Shown: positions 35,368 through 48,213 of the stretch, piece after piece
How the letters are laid out: each line of letters opens with the position of its first letter
How positions within the stretch are numbered: position 1 is the stretch's first letter
DNA from: Vitellaria paradoxa
Taxonomy: Eukaryota > Streptophyta > Magnoliopsida > Ericales > Sapotaceae
Direction: 5' to 3'
DNA: 64,000 nt
Assembly (NCBI GenBank): GCA_019916065.1
Contig: CM034233.1
Location: 310,001-374,000, forward strand
Made by a program: the position numbers and the translations under genes
Notes under the pieces: model-generated
Databases searched by the model: none
Told to the model about the DNA's origin: nothing
Seen by the model: only the letters and a program-made list of their open reading frames with translations

Positions 35368-36430
35368 AAAAAAACAAGAAATATAAGAATTTATACCAAT
35401 ATATTAATATGAATAAAATTTGTATAAAAAGTGATATGTGGTTTTATTATAAATTGACATATATATTTTGAGTTTTTTTATGTTTTTTATTTTTTATTTA
35501 GATATTAATGTTATTTTTATATTAAAATTTTTAGTGATTATTAGTAATTCGATATGTATTTAAAATTTTTTTTTTGGCATTTTCTTTTGTTTAGAGAATC
35601 AACACATGTTACATTTTTAAATTTTGTATAAGTCTATAATGAATAACTTTACTGTTGTTAAGGATATTTGAATAATTATTAATGGTTTGACACATGTAGT
35701 ATTTTTTATATTTTATTTTTTGTTTAATGTACTATCGTATATCATTTTTTTTTTTTTGAGAGGAACATTATTTTTTGTTTTATTTTTTTTGCAATATATA
35801 TGTATAATAAAAGATGATAATTTTTAAAAATGTTTCTCTCATAAGTTAGGATCTAAAGATTGAGATTGAATTTTTACTCTTTAACGAGTAGTTGAGATCT
35901 TTTACAAACTTTTCTTTATTTATCCTACATCATCAAAACACTCAATTTCATTTTTTCGTTTACCTCTAAAAGTGTTAGAATTGTAGTGATTTTAGTAAAT
36001 AGAAAAAACTAACAAATTCTAAAAAGAGACCTACTTTTTTATATTTAAAAAAAAAATTCAATTGCTCATGAGTTCTAAAAAGATGATCCACTTACTTAAA
36101 AACTTAATATAATTATTAAATTTATATATTTCTATTACATTAGTAATTAAATTAAAAAATACAAATAAAAATTTATTTCCAAATATGATTTTAAGTAAAA
36201 GATTATTTTAAAAAAATTATTTTTATCATAATCTCTCCTCCCTCATCATCTCTCTTCGCAACAATGTCACGTTCTATGAGAACTAGAGACTTAGGGGATG
36301 TTTGGTTGGCTTCAATAAATGCAAAAAAATTCATGAGTTTTGAAAAAGGGACTCACTTTATTGAGCTCTAAAAAGGAATTCACTTGCTCACGGGTTCTAA
36401 AAGAGGGATCCACTTGCTTAAAAATTAATA

Positions 36431-37003
36431 TAATTGTTAAATTTATATATTTCAATTACATTAGTAATTAAATTAAAAATACAAATAAAAATAGATCTGA
36501 ATTAAAACACACAAATAAAAAAGTCTAAATAATAATTAGGTTATTTTTTATATAATAATAACTCTTATTATTTTTAAAATTTCAAAGTACATAAAAAATA
36601 AATATTAATTAGGCTTGGGAGTAGCTATTTTTCAAAATGCTAATTTTAAATTTAAATTAATCACATTGACTATATTTATTTTATTTTATAAAATACACAC
36701 GATTAATAATAATAATATAATTGTTAAATTTATATATTTCATTTACATTAGTAATTAAATTAAAAATATAGATAAAAATAGATTTGAATTAAAAAAACAC
36801 AAATAAAAAAGTCTAAATAATAATTAGGTTATTTTTTATATAACAACTCTTATTATTTTTAAAATTTCAAAGTACATAAAAAATAAATATTAATTAGGCT
36901 TGGGAGTAGCTATTTTTCAAAATTCTAATTTTAAATTTAAAAGTAATCACATTGACTATATTTAATTTATTTTATAAAATACACACGATTAATAGTAATA
37001 ATA
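36431..37003. repeat. Tandem duplication, unit about 287 bp
   Basis: Two adjacent copies (36431-36717 and 36718 to about 37003) share TAATTGTTAAATTTATATAT, GGCTTGGGAGTAGCTATTTT and AAATACACACGATTAAT in the same order with few differences. A partial third copy starts near 36111. AT-rich, non-coding. Confidence 0.8.
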
Positions 37004-38480
37004 TTTTTTATTTGAGTTATTTTTAGAAAATCAATTAAAGATTTATTATCAAGTCTAATGTGGAACTCTATATTCATCATTTTACTTTTTTATTTTTATA
37101 AATATTTAAATAAAATTAGTGTTCAGGAAGTAATTTTTTTCTAAGTTTTAATTTTAAATTTAAATTAATAAAGTTGACTATATTGATATAATAAAACATA
37201 ATACATTTAAAAAATGTTTATCACACAGGCTAAAATCTAAAAATTGAGACTGAGTTTTATTTTTTAATGAATGACTGAGATATTTTACAAATCAAAACTT
37301 TCTTCAAACTCATATTTAGTCTTTGGGTTGCTTTATATTTTGATAAACTATTAAACTAAATTTAATGATAATATTTAAAGAGTTGTATTGAAAAATATCA
37401 AAATTAAACTTTTCGATGCTATAAATACCTTTTTTTTTTTATAGGTAAGGAGGGGTGGGGGCGGTGGTCGAACTTCGGTGGTAAGCAGATGCAAGAAAAG
37501 TTTTGCTGACTAAGTTAACAGCCACACTCCGATACTATAAATACTATTTTACTGTAGTTAAAGAGATTTGCTTGTAATTAAATATGTTACAAAACACGAA
37601 GAGTGCACGGTACATTTTGCTAGTTTAGATAGAAGTTAATTTTTGTTCCATTAGGAATCAAACATTTATCAGCAAGCCTAAATTAAACGTTTAATTAAAG
37701 AGTTGGGCGCCTAATTGGTGCATTTAGCACCAATGCACGACCAGTGTAATTTTTGGTCATTGATTTTGAATAAGTATACAACTATTTAACAGTTCGAATA
37801 ATTTAAACAAATCGCACTAGATCTTATCCCATAGTGATCAGTTAAAATATTGTACTTAACACACTAACTGGTCCCCTAACTTTTAAATAAATATACATTT
37901 ATGTGCTAGTAAATTTATTTAAAAATAAAATTATGAATTTAATATTTAAAAAATATATAATTTAGTACAATATATTAAATTTGTAAAAATAAAATGTAGA
38001 TATTTTTATAAATATAATTTTTAATTAATTCGATTTCCTATTTTCAATTCAAATAATTCAAGTTGCATTATTAAATAGTCAAATTGAAAATTGAATAATT
38101 CTTTTTAATTATGTTACTACTTTCTATTTAAAAAATAATTATATAAATTGTCGAAGGACAAAACCATTAATAATCTAACAAATTTAAAATTATAAATATA
38201 ATTTTTAAACGATGGAGGATTCTTCAATCATACGAATGATTAGAAAAGATAAATATAACTCATTAAGTTAAAAAAAAAAAAAAGAATCATCTAGTTCATA
38301 TAAATTTGCACCTGCATCATTGGTTAAGTGGTTAATTAAGAAGCAAAATATTTTGGTTGAGTCGTAACGACGAAGCAAGTTTAGAGTGGAGAAAAAACGA
38401 AAAAAAAAAGTAATAATAATAAATAAATAAAACAAAACAAAATAAAGTAAATGTCGGTGATTAAATATATTACACGGCCT

Positions 38481-38496
38481 GTATATATAACACGTG
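38481..38496 (+). promoter_or_regulatory. RRM gene putative promoter: TATA box and G-box
   Basis: GTATATATAA (38481-38490) is followed directly by the G-box CACGTG (38491-38496), about 120 bp upstream of the first coding exon. Inferred from motif and position. Confidence 0.45.
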
Positions 38497-38610
38497 ACAC
38501 GCTTGCTTTGACTCGGATTTAATACATATCATCGTCTTCTTGCGTGAGAGCTCTGGGGTTTGGGTTCTGTCTCTGTGGCTGTTTATTTGCAGTTTTGGTT
38601 GGAATCAGAC

Positions 38611-41600
38611 GTGTCTGGCAACGCGGGTTGCACCGTTTACGTCGGTGAGTACTCGATCTCTTATATTCTCTTCTCCTCCTCTCTTCAATTTCGCTTTTAT
38701 TCGGCTCTGTTTGTTTTGACGGAAGATTTTTTTTTTCTCGAAAAGTTTTTCTGGGGTTTGGGGGGAGAAGGTGATAATAGACTTAAATTGTAAAAATAAT
38801 CTTTAATTGTGGAAAATTCCTTAGATTGGAGCTTTGTTTTGTTTTGTATTGTTTTGTATTTTTTTTGGCCTTTTTGTCAAAGCAGATGGAGCCCTCGCGA
38901 GGGTACGGAGTCAATTGGAATTTTGTCGTGTTCTAATTCCTAGCGATTATTGATTATTAGGGTTCTCTTTATGCCTTCTATTTGGTTGTAATTTTGCTTT
39001 GGAATCATTTCGAACCCACATACAAATGCATATAAATGTACCTATATCAACATGGCTGCGATTTTATTTATAGGATTCGCTGCTGAAATATTGACATATT
39101 TAGTTGAGTTTTAATTTCATACTGGTTACCTAATTTTCCTCTTGGTTGCTGAGCAAACGGGAAACAAATAAATAAAATAAAAGGATCTTCTATCTTTTTC
39201 ACTAAGTATTTTCTTTACAGTTCTTGAGGGGATGAAACCATTTTGGCTGCTTGGTGGAGTCAGTAGGAGTCTAGGTTCGTCCATTAAATATATAGCTGCA
39301 ACCTGCATCGTTGGTTGAATGAGCTTCATTTAGCTTTGGGAATTCTTTTTAAAGCTCAGTTAGATACATTAGATGATTGTAGGCACATTGGCCTGCATGG
39401 CTACGGTACGTCCAATGGCATTTGATGTTAAGAACCTTTTTTTTTTTTTTTTTTTAATTTTAACACACTAGTGGTATCCTACCTTCAGTTGAACTAATCC
39501 CTAAACCTTCGGACTTACCTCCATCAGAACTAGGTGCTAGAGAATGCTGGAGTTTGAATTGGTAACCTCTATTTCAATTGGTAGAGTTCTTACAATCAAA
39601 CTGTCCCCGTGTGAGTTGTGGAAGGACCAACAGTTACCATGAGATCCAACTACTAGCCCAAGGGGTCCTCTCTTGGGGACTTTTTTGCGCGAATCCCTTG
39701 GATTCACCCCTTCGATGCGTTGTGCCCAACTAGTGCTGTTATAGGTTTACCTTACAGGGATTTCTTTTGATGGGGTCTTCATCCACATGGAGATCCTTCC
39801 CCACAGGTGGCTCCTTATGGGAAGGCCCTCCATCTCCATAACGGTTGGTACCCTACAAAACTTTTGTTTTCCAAGAGTTCTCTTTCACCTTGGTAAGTAG
39901 CAAAGGCCTAAGGATCCCCAAGCGAGCACTCTTTAAGGGTTTTATGGTCCTTTCACTAGCAGTTGAGGGGTTAGAGTTAGTGGATCTGAATTCCTGGTAG
40001 TTGGCACTGTTGAATAAATCCACTAGATTGTGTTCATTCATACAATACTATCATGATTTTTGTAGTAACTGATCGTGTAGGAAACAACATAATTACTTGA
40101 CCAGACATCCCTTGCTAACAAAAGGTTTAGACCATGTTGAATACGTTATACGTCTCATGTACCACACACCATTCTTGGCGCTTGCAAAGCAACCTACCTT
40201 TTCCTATAAATGCTCATTTTCGTGTATCTTGCAACACATTCAACCCTTTGCCGTTGTTGAATCTTTGCTTGCTTGCAACCTCCCTCCCTCGCTCTAGACT
40301 GACTTATCTTACTTTGTTGTCCTTTGGTGACTCTCCCCATAAAAGACCCTTAGTATTTTGACTTGATGGTCATAACCTCATGCTCCATCCCGTCCATCCA
40401 CAATTACATTTAGAGCTTATATAACTATGATATTCTTTTTAAAGCTCAAATAGCATAGTTGTTAAAATCTCGATCCATGTTCTATAAAAAATCTCTTAAG
40501 ATGTAGGATATTACAATTTTAGTGTTATATGTTATAAGATCATAAAATCTTGATTTGGATCCCTAATCTCATCTGATCCAAATTTTATATTCTCTCTCGC
40601 TTAGCTCTTTTTTTTTTAACTTATTATTTTTATATTTGTAGTAATGTCTATCCATATAGCTGACCCCACTTAGTGAGAAAATGCTTGGTTTGGTTTGTAG
40701 TAATGTCTCTAAATCAATTAAAAATATGTCATAAAGAACCAAATCAGGCAATTAATTTTTATATATTCTAACATTTTATAAAGACTAGAGATATAAATTT
40801 TCCCTTTTTCCTTTTTCTTTTTTTTTGGGGGGGGGGGTTTCTAGAGTGGTGGTTTGGATTTGTTCGCATTGTTGAAAATCTTTGTCCTTTAGTTATGCTT
40901 GCTACCACTTCTATTGTTTAGTGAATGAACTAGTTAGTGCTTGAGTTTGCACAATTAAAGAATGAGCATGAAATTTGAGTCTCAACTGGAATTTGGGTGC
41001 AATTTCTCTGGGTTCAGCTCAAATGTGCTTTTCTCAAGCACTAATTAGTAGTGAGAAGTTTAATGTATTTGGCAACCATTACTACATTTTAGTGGATCAT
41101 GTATTAAGGGGATGAGCAACTTGAAGCTTTGAATCCTTAAATGTTTTTTAACATTGTCATTTTGGAATAGTGGGAGTTACGGTTTTTAAGACACTTTTAT
41201 GTTATTTCGCCTATATACTTTAATTATGGCTCAGAATGACAACTAGAATACTGTGGCTCCAATACACATACATTCATTGTTGTTGTGAATGGCATTTAGT
41301 TGGAAGGTGCAAGTGCTGAAGAACCTCCAATATTACGCTTTGCTGCTAGTGACGACAAGAGATCCTTCGTGTAGGTGCCTCCCAGCCGTGGCACGTTTCC
41401 ATTGTGTGATCTCCCATCATGGTTCAAAGTCGTGGTTGCAGCTATCGTATCGGCTTGAGAATTTTTGATGCGGTTGCAATGTCGCATCGCAATATTGGGC
41501 AATACGCAATATTTTACTTTTATAATTAAAAAAATAAAAAAATATATAGAAAAATTCTAAATAATAAAATGGATATATTACATAACCAAAAATATAGTAA

Positions 41601-44410
41601 TTCTTTTATTAAACATTAGATAACTACTTATAATATGCGGATAAGCTAACTTTTTCCCCCCTCTTTTACACAAATTGCTGAGAAATCATTTATCTTGCCA
41701 ATTTCTCGCTATAATAGTTAGTCGTCTTAGTGTATGGCCAAGATATTAGCTTGCCTTGCTTGCGATAGAGCTGGATGACTATTCTTGACGCATTTCTTTA
41801 ACGTGGGCTAAGATCTCGTCACATCATCACACCGTCTATTGATTCCGATATGTCTCGGATGATATCTTGGCGTCTTGGATGATACTTTGAACCATGTCTT
41901 CCATTGAGGGCTCCTCATGCGAGAGCCTCCCACTAAGGGAGCTCCCTCTATTGGTGTTCTCCGCCTGTGGCACTCCAACACTAAAGTCTCCACAAAACTC
42001 ATCTCCACAGTTTGGAAGCATAAGGACATCTTGACAAGTTTTCTAATGTGCACCAATAGTCCTATGGTCGTCCATGGAGATCATTGGGGACTTGGGAAGT
42101 AGGGTTGAATTAAGAGTTTTTAAAGAGTAAATTGTCGTAGCCTCCCTAAAGGGACCAAAATCTTGATTAGTTTGAGAGGGGCAAAATTCCATTATAGACA
42201 ACATTTAGTATGCATGATTGACCATCACGATTTCTGCAACACTGATTTGGTGGAAGGCAGTGTTGTCGTTACTTGGCATGGGGTGATCACTGTTGGATGG
42301 CTCAAACCATATAATGTTTGGCTTTAAGACCATGAGTCCTTGGGTTGAGATGGTGTGGCTCCCTTGGTTTAGGTGCCTTATAAATAGTGGCCTCCATTGA
42401 CGATCTTCCATTTTTGCTTCATCCTCCAATGCCAGAACACCCTCTCTCTCTCTTTCTCCCCCTCCCCCCCTTTAACCATCTAGCTCATAGACATCCACCA
42501 ACAAAATACTAACCTTTACAATCCACGCCCATAAATAAGTTGGTCCAAACCCACGATTACCATGTAATTGTTTGAAGGTAGGTGGCTTTGCTATGACATT
42601 GACAGCCTTGGTGGTGGTTTGTTGACTTTACCTTGACTTTAAAGAACCATGCTCACATGGGCACTCATCCTTTGGTTTAGAGATTTATTTGACTAGTCAA
42701 TTGTATTAAAGAGTGATTCCTTGTGTATATATTGGTCAATAAATGAACATTCAGTTTAACCTGGTTTTAATATGCTTTCGGCTTAGGTAACTTGGATGAG
42801 AGAGTAAGTGAGAGGGTGCTGTATGATATTCTCATTCAGGCCGGGCGTGTGGTGGACTTGTATATTCCTCGAGATAAGGAAACCGATCGACCAAAAGGTT
42901 ATGCATTTGCAGAATATGAGACTGGAGAGATTGCAGACTATGCTGTCAGGCTTTTCTCTGGCCTTGTGACTTTCTACAACCGGACGCTGAAATTTGCAGT
43001 ACATCTTTTTGTCTTTACTACTATAATTTTGTCATGATGTGCTGTCAGGGGGACCTTTACAATCCACGCCCATAAATAAGTTGGTCCAAACCCACGATTA
43101 CCATGTAATTGTTTGAAGGTAGGTGGCTTTGCTATGACATTGACAGCCTTGGTGGTGGTTTGTTGACTTTACCTTGACTTTAAAGAACCATGCTCACATG
43201 GGCACTCATCCTTTGGTTTAGAGATTTATTTGACTAGTCAATTGTATTAAAGAGTGATTCCTTGTGTATATATTGGTCAATAAATGAACATTCAGTTTAA
43301 CCTGGTTTTAATATGCTTTCGGCTTAGGTTCTTGGATGAGAGAGTAAGTGAGAGGGTGCTGTATGATATTCTCATTCAGGCCGGGCGTGTGGTGGACTTG
43401 TATATTCCTCGAGATAAGGAAACCGATCGACCAAAAGGTTATGCATTTGCAGAATATGAGACTGGAGAGATTGCAGACTATGCTGTCAGGCTTTTCTCTG
43501 GCCTTGTGACTTTCTACAACCGGACGCTGAAATTTGCAGTACATCTTTTTGTCTTTACTACTATAATTTTGTCATGATGTGCTGTCAGGGGGTGTATGGT
43601 TTACCAAAAAACACCAAAAAATTTTCAACTTTCTTCAATCAAATTTTGCCACGTGCCACTTTTTTATGCCATTTTTTTTTTGGGGGGGGGGGGGGGGGAA
43701 ACTAAGCACCCCCTTAGTTGTATGGTTTCGATCTGCTTTTAAAACCGGCTCCTCCGTATTTATCAATGTTTGCAGCGTGCTTTCAGTTAATGTGTAATAT
43801 GAAGGTGGATTGCTGTCATTTCTCCAAGAAGTGGTTGGTCAACTGTTGATTGGCTGTTGTTTGGGGGAATGACAGCTCCATTTACTTAGGGTGATATGAC
43901 ACTAAAGTAATTCTTGACAGGCTGTCAATTGAAACTGTTAATTATGGTTGAAAAAAAAAAAGGTATTGGAGGAGCCACCTTGATAGGCCTCTAGTGTGGT
44001 GGTAGTCTTTTTCAAGCATATAATGATGGATGGGTTCTAAACAAACAGATTTCTGGACAAGACAAGCCCTCGCCAAACTTGGCTGCAACAACCATGCCGG
44101 CATTGAATTCTTCTTTCAAATCGGGGATTCCCCTTGTACCGTTTAAGAATACAGAAATTTCTCCAAACTTGGGAAGATTATCAGCACCTTGTAGGTTTTC
44201 TGCACGCCAAATAAATTATGGACAAGGTGATGTGATTCTCTAGTAAAGTCTTTATCCCTTTTTTTTAAATTCATATTCTTTTGTGGAAAATGGGTGTTTT
44301 TGTTTTTCTTTTTACTGTGCTTAACAACTTCTTTTTTATAACTGCCAGTTTCACCTGGTGTATTGCACCAATCTAATGGGTATAGATCACAGTGTCAACA
44401 ACAATATTGA
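38611..44410 (+). CDS. Single-RRM RNA-binding protein gene, four exons, probably damaged
   Basis: Exons by splice logic: 38611-38644 (SGNAGCTVYV), 42787-42998 (most of the RRM: LDERVSERVLYDILIQAG, VDLYIPRDKETDRPKGYAF as RNP1 region, LKFA), 44049-44226 (ISGQDKPSPN...), 44349-44410. All introns are GT-AG; the first is 4.1 kb. CTVYVG is RNP2 and KGYAFAEY is RNP1, so RNA binding is likely. From memory the family resembles Arabidopsis At4g10110. Oddities: the expected initiator Met before SGN is GTG, with an in-frame TGA at 38545 and no ATG between. Exon 2 is tandemly duplicated. Exon 4 hits TGA at 44408 although a neighbouring frame encodes a family-like end (SQRVFGATMDSVSR...NYPSY) to 44510. It could be a decaying gene or sequence error. 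Confidence 0.72.
42512..43592 (+). repeat. Tandem duplication containing RRM exon 2
   Basis: 42512-43052 and 43053-43592 are near identical. Each has about 275 bp of intron 1, exon 2 and about 54 bp of intron 2. The only clear difference is at the exon start: GTAACTTGG in copy 1 and GTTCTTGG in copy 2, a 1-nt loss that puts exon copy 2 (43328-43538) out of frame when spliced to exon 1. Confidence 0.92.
43587..43714. mobile_element. 128-bp MITE-like element in RRM intron 2
   Basis: Starts AGGGGGTG and ends CACCCCCT, with an inner GTATGGTTTACC and a long G-run near the right end. The tandem duplication breakpoint falls within its first bases. Confidence 0.45.
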
Positions 44411-44639
44411 TTATAGTCAAAGAGTTTTCGGGGCAACAATGGATAGTGTTAGCCGCCCAAGGTCGAGTCGCTTTGATATGAGAATCCCAACCAACTATCC
44501 GTCTTATTGATTCTTCAAATCACTTGGTAACTAATTCTTGTCTATATTACATCTCTCAAGCAACTATAGTTAAGCCGTTGTGGTAAGAGGGGGAACTTTT
44601 AGTAGCTTCAGGTACTAGAGTCTGTCTTGCAGTTGTGTT

Positions 44640-45290
44640 TTGTTGTCTTGATTATGTTGTGTTTTGGTCTACTGTGAAATCTATTCTTCACAAGCACTAC
44701 AACTCAAGTAGTAGTTCTGAACTCAAGATCATGTTGTGTTTTGGTAGGCTCTGAAATCTGTTCTTCATATGCCCTTGTACTTGAGAAGTGCTTCTGAACT
44801 CAAGATTACGTTGTGTTTTGGTAGACTGAAATCTATTTAGCAGCTTCAGTTGCTAGTTCATATGCCCTTGTACTAAAGAAATGTTTCTGAACTTAAGATT
44901 ATGCTGTTTTGGTATGCTGAGGGGGTGCTTGTCACCTTTACACAATTTCATTATGTAATTGCTCTAGACATCTATTTCATTATGTAATTGACTTAAGATT
45001 ATGCTCCAATCAAAATTTCATTACATGTCACCTTTACACAATTTTTTTTTTTTGGGGCCAACCAAACACCACTAGACATCTATTTAGCAGCTTCAGGCGT
45101 CTCTGTTATGATTGCACTTTGTTGTCCTGATTATGTTGTCTTTTAGGAGGCTAAAATTTTTTCTTCGTATGCCCTTGTACTTAAGGAAGTGTTTTTGAAA
45201 TTAGAATTATGTTGTGTTTTGGTAGGTTATGAAATCTATTTCTTGATATGATATGCCCTTGTACTCGAGAAGTGTTTTTGAGCTATTTGG
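44640..45290 (+). repeat. Degenerate tandem repeats downstream of the RRM gene
   Basis: Units of roughly 90 bp share ATGCCCTTGTACT (near 44770, 44860, 45170, 45255), GAAGTG.TTCTGAA and ATTATGTTGTGTTTTGGTAG. The array is interrupted by a MITE-like element at 44920-45072. Confidence 0.65.
44920..45072. mobile_element. 153-bp MITE-like element
   Basis: The left end AGGGGGTGCTTG and the complement of the right end (AGTGGTGTTTGGTTGGCCCC) resemble each other as terminal inverted repeats. Inside, GTCACCTTTACACAATT occurs twice in direct orientation. Confidence 0.5.
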
Positions 45291-45956
45291 AGGGTTTAGA
45301 CCTGGTAGGGTTTACCCTTTGGAGAATTATGCTAATCTTAATTATGGTGAGGTCATCGAAATCCAGCAGAAAGTAGAGAACCAAGGCAATCTAAAAGAAG
45401 ATAAGAGAGTATGCTGGTAATAGTAATAAAGTATGGGTCATTTATGATGGACCATCAAGGGGAGGAGAGTTTATATAAGCTGGGAAGGGACCAAAGAGGG
45501 GTGGGAGTTGAAGTTTTGTATTCATTAGGAGGATATTCAGTTTTGACTTAGCACGCTACCATATGATAAGGATACCCCAGCATAAATTTCTCTCTATTGG
45601 TTGGGGACGCGGCAATGGTTCCCTTATCCTAGCCACTAATCCATTGAACTTTCGATGATCTCGGATATTGTTATGTCTGCTAGAAAAATCTCCGTACCTT
45701 GTTCCTAATCTGGGAAGATAGGCATTCCGTGGGATCTTACTGCGGCCATCGGAAGGCACCGAGGTGGTGTGATTTTATGCCTCGAGAAGTAAAGGAATAA
45801 GCCTGGGCCTTGTAGCTGTGGTAGGTGCTACAAACTTAAAAGAAGTCCAAACGGGATCACCTAAAATAGTCGCTTGTTAGCTTCAAATACTATGTTGTGT
45901 ATTGCAAGGCCTTATGCCTGCTGCCATGTTTACTGGGTTGCTTGCTTAACTTCATT
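45291..45956. other. Spacer with an unrecognised 67-codon open frame
   Basis: Contains TTTATATAAGCTGGGAAGGG near 45470 (TATA-like, reminiscent of an LTR) and a minus-strand open frame 45556-45759 (MPSDGRSKIPRNAYLPRLGT...), rich in Arg, which I do not recognise. It could be a degenerate retroelement fragment. Confidence 0.3.
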
Positions 45957-46410
45957 AGGGTCCTGTTTGGCACTTCAAAAAGCAGTGAAAATCTCTTAAA
46001 GCCTTTGAAAATTTTAAAAATTTTCTAACACATTTTGTACTCTTCATGCTTCTTCGTAAAATTTCTATAAGTTTGTATATATTTACATATCTTAATAAAT
46101 TTTTATGAACTCCAAAAAAATTTTTACAAATCACAATAACATTTCACAAACTCTATTAACTTTTTTACAAATCTAAAATTTTTTTTAACTACTTTCAATA
46201 AATTATGACGGACGGAAAACTATTCTGACAGATTCAAAAAAATCGTTTAGACGGTTTATCTCTTTAAAAAGTTAATGTTAAAATTAAAAAATCTCTCTCT
46301 TTATCTTTGAAAAATATAATTTGTTTGTTGCGTGCTAAATGTTAAAAAGTTATTTGAACTTTATTGTTGGCTGTTTTTGGTGGTATTCCGTTGCGTCAAA
46401 TGAGTCCTAA
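45957..46410. mobile_element. About 450-bp MITE-like element
   Basis: The left end TAGGGTCCTGTTTGGCACTT and the complement of the right end (TTAGGACTCATTTGACGCAA) are imperfect inverted repeats. AT-rich core, non-coding. Confidence 0.45.
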
Positions 46411-47598
46411 ATAAAATATGACGTTGCTGCCTTTGTTTCTGGTTAACATTGCTACGTGGTCTGAGGTATGTTGGATATGATTTTTTATTGACATGGAAAG
46501 AGTGGAATAAATATGAGCTTTGGGATCTTCGGATAAAAGAAGACCAATCTTATGATCTCTCTTTTTTGTTTTCCTCTTTTTGCCAAAACGTTAATTAAGA
46601 GCTTGAAGATTGATCTTGAATTGATAGTCTGTGTCATCTTGTTTGAGAGAGGTATTTAGTTTTGGGGATTTGGAAGCGTATTCTTCAGAAATTTCTAGAA
46701 TTTTGGTGTTGGCAAAAAAAAAAAAAATATAATAATAATAAATAAATAAATAAATAAAAATAAAAACAAAAGAAAAAAAATAATGTATTTTACTTAATGT
46801 ATAATTGATTGAGAAGGAAATAAGAACGCCCACACGTGCCCAGGGTGAAAGAGAGTGCAGGAGTAATGTATTTTACTTAGTGAATAAATATAAAAGCAAT
46901 AAAAAGTTGTTTTCATCTTTGACACAATATTATTATAAATGTGATATGCATATAAAATCTTAACGTCTATATTAAAAAGTTATATAGTATATATTATTGC
47001 CAAATTAAAAAATTTGTCGTTTGAGAGTTCTTAAAAAGTCGAAAGTAGGAGACATTGGTGGAAGTAAATTTATTAATATATTGTTCAAGCAAGCTGCAAC
47101 AGTCAACAAATAGCATGTTTCATACATAACAAATAATGAATGAAAAAGTTCTTATGCAAATAAAAGAACTTTTATGAAATTGAAGTGTAACTAGTACTAA
47201 AAACATACGTTTGTCGAATTATGTGAGAAACGCATGGAACTTGTCACTGCCGGAGAATAGTCGACCAGAAAAGCCAACTTGTCAGTCGCAGAGCTCTTCT
47301 TCCATAGATTGCAGGGTCAACCTCTTTTGGAAAGTGAAAAAATCGAACCAGAGTTTCTGTCTGTTATTGTGGCATATATTATGTGGCCAATGGAAGAAAC
47401 AAGATGGTCTTTACACCGAGTGGTTAGAACCTTCAAATCAAAAATTTCACAGAAAACCTTGCTATCACATAGATTTCCTTTTGTTATTTACTATCTATAT
47501 AACAATTTTGATCATTTGATGTGACATTTATCTTACATGAACGCTCGGTAGTGTGTGTGGGGTGGGGGAGAGGGGTTGGGGGCTTTGAGGGATGGCCT
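46411..47598. other. Spacer, no recognised gene
   Basis: Poly-A and (AAAT)n tracts near 46720-46790. Overlapping open frames at 47211-47524 (102 and 81 codons) are not recognised and have no supporting motifs. Confidence 0.4.
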
Positions 47599-48213
47599 AG
47601 GGATGTCAATGAGGCAGGTATGACCTTTTACGTCCCTGTCCTTGTTTAGCAATACTCTTACCCGCTCTCACTCCCGGCCCCATCCCTGTTTCGGGGAAAA
47701 AAAATTTTTTCCATACTCGTCTCCACAAGATAATGAATTTTTCGTTTCCATCCACGTTTACTCGTTAAGTATACTAACTATTACAAATTATATATTATAT
47801 GTATAAAATAAATATTTAAAATTATTATATATATTAAATAAAAATATATATTACATATATATATTAAATAAAAATCTAAAATATATATACAAATCTTTGA
47901 CTTTGATTGATACACTTAACTAAAGAAGAAGAAGTTTTTATTTATAACTTCACAAGACCTCCACTTCTTTGTGAGAAATCAATGTGGGACTTCTAAAGGA
48001 GTCATCACGTCAACAAAATTAATAAATAAATATTTAAACGGTTACGAGGCAGAGTAGGAACTATCGTACCCGTTCTCGTCCCTGCACCCATTCAGGTAAC
48101 ATTTCAAATCTCTATACCTGTCCTCGTTCCTGTTACTAACATCCCCATATCTTTCTTAAACTAGGCGGGTGAAGCGGGTATCTATTAGGTACAGGTATAT
48201 TTGACATTCTTAA
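47599..48213. mobile_element. 615-bp non-autonomous hAT-type element
   Basis: Flanked by 8-bp direct repeats GATGGCCT (47591-47598 and 48214-48221). The left end AGGGATGTCAATGAGGCAGG and the complement of the right end (TTAAGAATGTCAAATATACC) share the TIR core ATGTCAA. Internal GC-rich segments such as CTCCCGGCCCCATCCC and GTACCCGTTCTCGTCCC are typical of a common plant hAT MITE type. No transposase. Confidence 0.8.

Larger units (their letters stand above)
34790..38480. other. AT-rich repeat-filled spacer, no gene seen
   Basis: Contains a MITE (35207-35367), duplicated segments (35092-35225 resembles 36176-36310), a tandem duplication (36431-37003) and a short GC-richer tract at 37440-37530. 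No convincing coding frame. Confidence 0.6.

Noticed and set aside
40600..42480. Short open frames within RRM intron 1
   Set aside because: Small, in both strands, without motifs; the region is intron filled with repeat-like sequence.
47211..47524. Two overlapping plus-strand frames as a possible gene
   Set aside because: No recognised motif, frames overlap each other, surrounding sequence is spacer.
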